Part shown: piece by piece, positions 58,665 to 64,000 of the stretch | How the letters are laid out: each line of letters begins with the position of its first letter | Numbering within the stretch: position 1 is the stretch's first letter | DNA from: Lineus longissimus | Lineage: Eukaryota > Nemertea > Pilidiophora > Heteronemertea > Lineidae | NCBI RefSeq assembly: GCF_910592395.1 | Contig: NC_088321.1 | Span: forward strand, 8,184,001 to 8,248,000 | Direction: 5' to 3' | DNA: 64,000 nucleotides | Made by a program: the position numbers and the translations under genes | Notes under the pieces: generated by a model | What the model was told of the DNA's origin: nothing | Databases searched by the model: none | What the model saw: the letters and a program-made list of their open reading frames with translations, nothing else

Positions 58665-59022
58665 AATGTAGTGAAGTCCGAGTTGCTTTGAATATGAAGA
58701 GCCCTAGACCAATCACAAACATTGACTGTAGACAGTGGCAGACAGTATTCAGCACTGTTTGATTTTGGTTCTTACATTGCACCAGGAGTCTAAACAGACC
58801 TTAAATGTACACACAGGTATCCTTTTCCTGACAAGGAAATTATTTCATGTTGTGACGTTCTCCCATGAACTGTTGAGCCAACTATTTCGAAGTTGTGCAC
58901 TAAAAGCTCTTTTCTCCACTGACAGTTGCCTCAAGTACAGCAATGCATACATAAAACTAATCAATGTTGACAGAGACCATGACAAAAATATCACGAAGAA
59001 ATCATTGAAAAATAAATCTTGC

Positions 59023-59028
59023 TTTATT
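59023..59028 (-). terminator. polyadenylation signal of the chromodomain gene
   Basis: TTTATT on the plus strand is AATAAA on the minus strand, about 120 bases beyond the stop codon of the convergent gene. Confidence 0.5.
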
Positions 59029-59144
59029 TACAGAAAACAACATTACATGTACATGTCATTGTCACAAATGATTTTGAAAAGCGATTTTGTGTAGTAACAT
59101 TGTCGCATAATTAAACAACTCATCATGTCTGCATGTCTACTGGC

Positions 59145-62100
59145 TTATTTGGCACTTGAAGAAGTCCGATAATCTCTCAGCATTGCTTGTGAGTGTTCAC
59201 TCGTGAGGTGGCGGAGTGGTTCCCATGTATCATCTTGTGGACCGTCATAGCCAACCCACTTCACTCGATATTCGAGAACACCCTTATTTTTTCGGTGCTT
59301 GTAGATCTTCTTGACTATACCTGAAATATGTTTGGAAAAAGTTGTTAAGAGATACCAGAACAAAAATTGCATTCATTGACATTTAATGATGAGTTCTGCT
59401 GTATTTGCCAAATCCCCTAAGACCTTTCTTGCAGCAACCACAACAATATGTTTTTGCTACAATATTGAAGCTGCCTGTATATCACTATTTCATTGAAGGA
59501 ATTCATAATTCTTTGTCATATATTGTACTGGTAAAATGACTTTTGATGCTTATTATTGCAAAAAAGGGATAATTTTTTAGGCCAAATATGTGATTTAAAC
59601 CATTTCACAAACACTTCGTGCATACTGGATTAAGATTGGATGCATGGAATAATCTACCATTGGTTGGACTCTAGGAATAAGAATCCTAAAATGTACCTTG
59701 AGGTCGAAGCTGTAAGTTTGGCTACATCTTCGCTTAATTGCTCATCCGCATCCTAGAAGAGTGAATAGAAATGGTTTGAATAAAATGTTTCAATGTTTGT
59801 AGTGAGGTTAGAAAGAAGAGCAACAAATTGCGATCAATATAATGTAACTATTTAATGAAGAGATTTAAAAACAATGATCAAATCAATGTTTTAAACATGA
59901 ATAAGGATAATTTAGAAAATACTTCTGCACCTACCAATTTCGCTGACTTCTTCTTTCTCATGCCAACCCTGGATTTTGTGTTCTTCATCCGAACTCCCAA
60001 TTCCTCCTCCCAGCTGACTCCTAAAGATGAGAAAAATAATGATGAGCCCAATAATGGTTACTTCACATGGTAAAAGTGCTATTCAAAAGTTGCCTTTATC
60101 ATGAAAATAACTGTCAGCCAGTACCAATCATGGTACCACTGTACCTAAACTAATAGATGTCTCTCACCAGTTAATATATATAATCATATTTATTCATGTA
60201 AATTAAATTACACTACAAATGTGCAAAAGTGCAAGTGCAACAAAAGTACAAAAAGTGATGACAAAGAAATGAAAGACCCTCCCAATCCCTACATATAAGG
60301 CATAGACATTTAAACAGGGCTACCCAGTACAGAGTACCCCAAGAATTACATTCATATTATCGATATCTATCCTCAAAAGTGTGTCTATACATTAAAAAAT
60401 ATCTGATAACAGCAGCAGTTTGCTGCAGTCTATAAAACTCCTCCTTTAAAGGTACCTTGAAAGTTAGAGGAACGTGGTTCCTGGGTATATCTGACTCACT
60501 AGCCAAGTGTGAGAGTGTATTTGATACATTGGAGCCACTGCCATTCAAAGAAAGCGTACTCGCAAGATTAACATAGAAATTGGAATTGTTTACAGCCTTA
60601 CGATAACAGTTGTTTTGTAACAATGTTTTTATTGAAGAGGTATCTCATATTAGTGGCAAAAGGGCACAATGAGTCCGAGGGTGAAGTCTACATAATTTCC
60701 GCACCGCTTTTCTCCATGCTGTATATAATTCGCTTACTACTTTAGTATTTAAATCCCACAGGACTGTACCATAGAGTGACATGCAATATGAGTAAAAAAG
60801 TTTGATTTTTGTTTCAAAATTGCAAAAATAAAACTTTGATATGCGGACATTTACCCGCCTATTGAAATCTGATACTGTTTTATGTATGTCTTGAATATTT
60901 ACCCTCAGTCCAATTAAGTTTCCTAAATAGAGAGCAGTACCTGAAAAGTGATAACTATTGGTATAAGATTTCCACCACCTGGTTCCAGACAGAAATATAA
61001 CAACTGACAAGTTTAGAAGGGGCAGTGTTGTAGTTTTCTGCGGCATCTCGCTTGATGACAACACATAAAGGAAACAATGTTGATATTTTTCCACACAGCA
61101 CATTGTACTTACTTGGGTTCACCGACTTCTTGAACGTACTGCCCTCGTTATCCTGAAAGACATTGTAAAATGATCGGTATATCAGTATGTAAACAAAAGT
61201 ATCTTCGAAGTATGCTGCATTTTGTGAATTGCCCAAAGTACAATTTCAATGGTTCACCAAGACTCTGATTGCATTGAACAGATTATGAAGATGAATTGTG
61301 TCTTTTTCTAGATGAAGGTTATTAAAAAACAGAGCAAGAAAAACAGAACATGCCATAGTTAATTCTTCTACTTCCAGATTATGCGAAAACACAAAAGTGC
61401 ACATGTACATGTATGAATGAATGAGGAAATGACACAGTGGGCTAAGGTCACATTGTCACAGCTAGTCAGACAAAAAATGTAAAGATGTTACAGTATCTGA
61501 CCAACAGATCTTTTTTCAAAATTGCTCCTGGTGATAATATGTTGTAAAGGTACAGATAATATACTTACCTGAATGGAAGATTTCCTTGAAAATACTGCTG
61601 GTCGTAGTACATGCAAGGGTAAAACTGGAGCAACTCCAACCCCACCTCCCGCAAAGTGATTGAGCATAGCTGGATAAAAATAGTTAAGAAAGAATTGTAA
61701 GCAATGCTCTGACGTTACTGGGACGGCGGAGTGGTGACCATTGCACTACAAAACCGAACGTTTTCAAATAACACCTCAATATAAATGCTTACCTGTAGCA
61801 CTGCCACTGGGTTGAACTTCACTGGTGTTTGTCAATGGTAGAGATTCTTCTTCATCTATGCTGAGGGTGTCTTCATCATCCATCACCGGTACCTGTGGCA
61901 TACTGCACATGTAACACAGTGTCATTGTTTTACATAAATGCACGAACCAAGTACTTCAACCCTTAATGAAGAAGAGGCTAATAAGCAAAGATGTCAATGT
62001 CGCATGATACCAGCTTAAAATCATTGGGTTTTTTAGGCAAATATTGGTGCCCATTTTCTCAGTTTTTGTAGTAAATAAATGTTTACTGGCCTCGAATTTA

Positions 62101-63703
62101 ACAAAGGGCACCGCAATTAGGTGGACATTGCCCTTTTAATGACATTTGTGTTATGATATTTATCACATAGACGGAAGTATCTGTCACCATTGAAGATCAG
62201 GTCAGTGTGATAATGCTTCTACAATCTACTACTAGCAAATGTAGTTAACATGGACCCTCACCTAGAGGTCATAACGAAAGACCAACGACAACGACAGCTC
62301 ATCAAGTTGATCTCAGCTCTTGTTTATTGTCTCTCTGTCTCTTTAGTCATGTAACCTGAAAATACAATCGTTACAACGTGGACTACTAGTGCAATAGAGA
62401 AAAGGTTATAAAATAAATTGTCACATTCAAGTCACATCCACTGTCTTCGAACGTTTTGGTCTTGACCAGATGGTGCTGCCATCTACACTAAGCTGGATCA
62501 GTTACAGTATGACAGGTATTTCTTCAAATTATAGGCCTCCAACACACTTACAAGTTAGCCAACACATTCAGTACTGAGAATATGGTAAAATGATACAAAA
62601 TAGGCCTGTCTTACAAGGTTTAGGTTTAAACAGAATGAAAACAATCAAGACTTCAGCCCTGTACATCACGTGACCATGCCAAACTGAGTACTGGACCACG
62701 CCTTACTTTCAAAGTAATTATTTATCATACTATATGAGTCAATAGGTTTTCAAAACCACACTTATAGAATTATTTAACTTAACTCTTACCTCCTATATAT
62801 GGACCCTAAGTAGCAGTTAGCTGTCCAAAATTACAAGCTTTGTCCATACAAAAACTAGTCTGTGTCAATTTCTCCAAAAAGCTAATGGTTGGTGACCACC
62901 AAAACCAGTGACGCCATAAACAATCCCTAAAACAAAAGAGCACTCAAGGTGCCAAATATAAAAATGACTGCTGGTCGTTACAGAGGTGTCGGATGACATT
63001 TCTTCAGCAGCATCATGTGGTTGTTCAGGTAAGGTACTAGATATGAAGAGTGCATGTAAAAGCACAGAGGTACATCGGTTGCTTAGTTTTTTGGTAATTA
63101 AAGCCCAAGGATCCAGCAATGGTCTCGCACACAACCACGCCTTGTGAAAGTTCCTCAAAACTGACATGACTTTGGAAAATTGAACTTACATGTTTAACAC
63201 AAACTTTAAATACGTAATCACTGCCAGGAGTTCTGCCATCTTTGCCTTCCCCGTGCTCCCCATAGAGCCCTTTGTGGTGATCGCTGTAAGGGAAACGAGC
63301 CCTACCAGTGGAAGCGCCTGTCCAGTTATACAAAATATATGAATTTAAATTGACAATGAATAGGATTCAACAAGTGATGCAAATCAATTCATCTTTGATT
63401 CAATTTGTCACTGATGACATCGTTACAACCAAAATATCAAAGGTAGTGACAAGCAATCTTTACCAATTTACCTACTTAGCTTTTTTATGAAATAAATTAC
63501 CGGAATTCACATAAAATTCACAATGGAAGATTTTTTTATAAAATAAATAGAAATGTGACATACTTTGGGAAAAATAGAAATACTGAAGTAGCATGAACAT
63601 GGTGCGTCAATATGCAATATAAGGGCCTCTCGAACCTTCTTTTCAAGGTCTTCAGTTTCACCCAAAGTGCTGGTTCCAACTGCAGCCTGGGTATACAATA
63701 CAT
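59145..63703 (-). CDS. multi-exon gene ending in a chromodomain, 5' end outside or unresolved
   Basis: Chromodomains read methylated lysines on histone tails. Minus-strand exons from the 3' end: 59145-59320, 59697-59752, 59935-60020, 61113-61152, 61569-61669, 61793-61902; probable further ones are 62982-63036, 63190-63317 and 63564-63703. Phases agree from 61902 down to 59697. The last junction is off by one base, so a microexon or indel is likely. The last exon holds the chromodomain (GIVKKIYKHRKNKGVLEYRV then KWVGYDGPQDDTWEPLRHL) with cage Trp and Tyr present, ending SSSAK. Upstream exons are low-complexity: acidic VMDDEDTLSIDEEESLPL, basic VGMRKKKSAKL. Exon 63190-63317 is open in two frames, so its product is uncertain. 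63564-63703 includes LGETEDLEKKVREALILHID. The overall family is not recognised; a transposon-derived chromo protein is possible. Its orientation is convergent to the kinase-like gene. Confidence 0.6.
60357..60960 (-). pseudogene. 3' fragment of a LINE reverse-transcriptase ORF in an intron of the chromodomain gene
   Basis: The minus-strand frame matches the post-catalytic 'thumb' and C-terminal region of CR1/L2-type LINE ORF2: YLGNLIGLRV, FNRRVNVRISKFYFCNFETK, LFYSYCMSLYGTVLWDL and AWRKAVRKLCRLHPRTHCAL. After an in-frame TGA near 60642 come NNSNFYVNLASTLSLNGSGS and the end of the protein. The polymerase FADD region and endonuclease are absent, as in a typical 5'-truncated insertion. It lies between chromodomain-gene exons 59935-60020 and 61113-61152. 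It was not inserted in the host exon and should be spliced out. Confidence 0.75.
61903..62981. other. intron of the chromodomain gene, possibly hiding a missed exon
   Basis: The splice phase of the exon ending at 61902 does not match the next visible exon upstream, so a small exon is expected in this interval. I could not identify it. No repeats were recognised. Confidence 0.35.
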
Positions 63704-64000
63704 CTGAAAGTTAAGGACGACAATAATTTGTAAGATTTTAGAATATGGCAGCAATAAAACTTAAGAAGACAAACCATAAGCTTTAAAAATAGGAATAAAC
63801 TGATAGGTTCAAGACCTAGTTAGCATGTGTGCCTGAACACAATCATTGTGCAATAAGGTTAATAAGTACCATACGAGCTCCTCTACACAAAGCAAACCAT
63901 TTCCTTTTCAATGACGCATAGGTGCAATTAGAAATCGACTAGCAATGATTAGTGAACAAACTTTAGACAGTGCTTACCAGATCTATAGTTGAGACGGAAA
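63704..64000. other. window edge, no feature supported
   Basis: The CTGAAAG at 63704-63710 is the acceptor side of the exon at 63564-63703 on the minus strand, so the gene continues beyond the window. Confidence 0.3.

Noticed and set aside
63190-63317. Choosing one reading frame for this exon
   Set aside because: Two frames are open (one with STGRARFPYSDHHKG, one with LVGLVSLTAITTKG) and neighbouring splice phases do not decide between them.

Overview
This is a eukaryotic, almost certainly invertebrate metazoan, genomic window. The evidence is split genes with GT-AG introns, AATAAA signals, low coding density, and a mobile-element load (BEL/Pao, KDZ, Academ-like, pogo-like, LINE and Polinton/adintovirus-type remnants, many foldback elements) typical of marine invertebrates. 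The family at 39-41 kb and 46.5 kb, which begins AGCTCACC and carries a (CGT)n tract, resembles repeats I associate with molluscs. The exact phylum is a guess.

Left part (1-33 kb): no intact host gene is visible. It holds a broken unknown reading frame (0.4-1.5 kb) and a collapsed endogenous viral/Polinton-type remnant joining a dUTPase-like segment to the C-terminal part of a family-B DNA polymerase (2.0-3.06 kb). A 3.8 kb Academ-like DNA transposon (7626-11430) has ~450 bp terminal inverted repeats and a 3 bp target duplication. Its nuclease/CXC-type transposase is broken by one in-frame stop, and a related repeat next to it lacks the insertion. Further on are foldback elements (13.0 kb, 32.2 kb), two diverged copies of a ~2.2 kb segment holding unrecognised minus-strand coding blocks (14.6-16.8 and 26.8-29.0 kb), a pogo-like DDE remnant (18 kb) and two 5S rRNA-like repeats (30.7 and 30.9 kb).

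Right part (33.8-64 kb): the gene-bearing half. A plus-strand, roughly 15-exon KDZ-transposase gene with an N-terminal CxC2-type zinc cluster runs 33.8-46.0 kb; several frame breaks suggest decay. A second plus-strand gene (47.8-57.35 kb) encodes a linker/coiled-coil region followed by a kinase-like domain that has lost the HRD and DFG aspartates. The kinase exon is split by a complete BEL/Pao retrotransposon (50066-56770) with apparently identical 442 bp LTRs, an intact 1831-codon Gag-Pol and a TTTAC target duplication. Removing the element and one duplication joins the kinase reading frame exactly. A convergent minus-strand, multi-exon gene ending in a chromodomain occupies 59.1-63.7 kb and carries a LINE fragment in an intron.

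How the parts relate: most of the window is nested insertions. The KDZ gene, the kinase-like gene and the chromodomain gene are neighbours, but I cannot see element ends that would make them one transposon. Single-base frame breaks recur in otherwise conserved coding sequence, so either the loci are decaying or the assembly retains indel errors; this affects every 'pseudogene' call.
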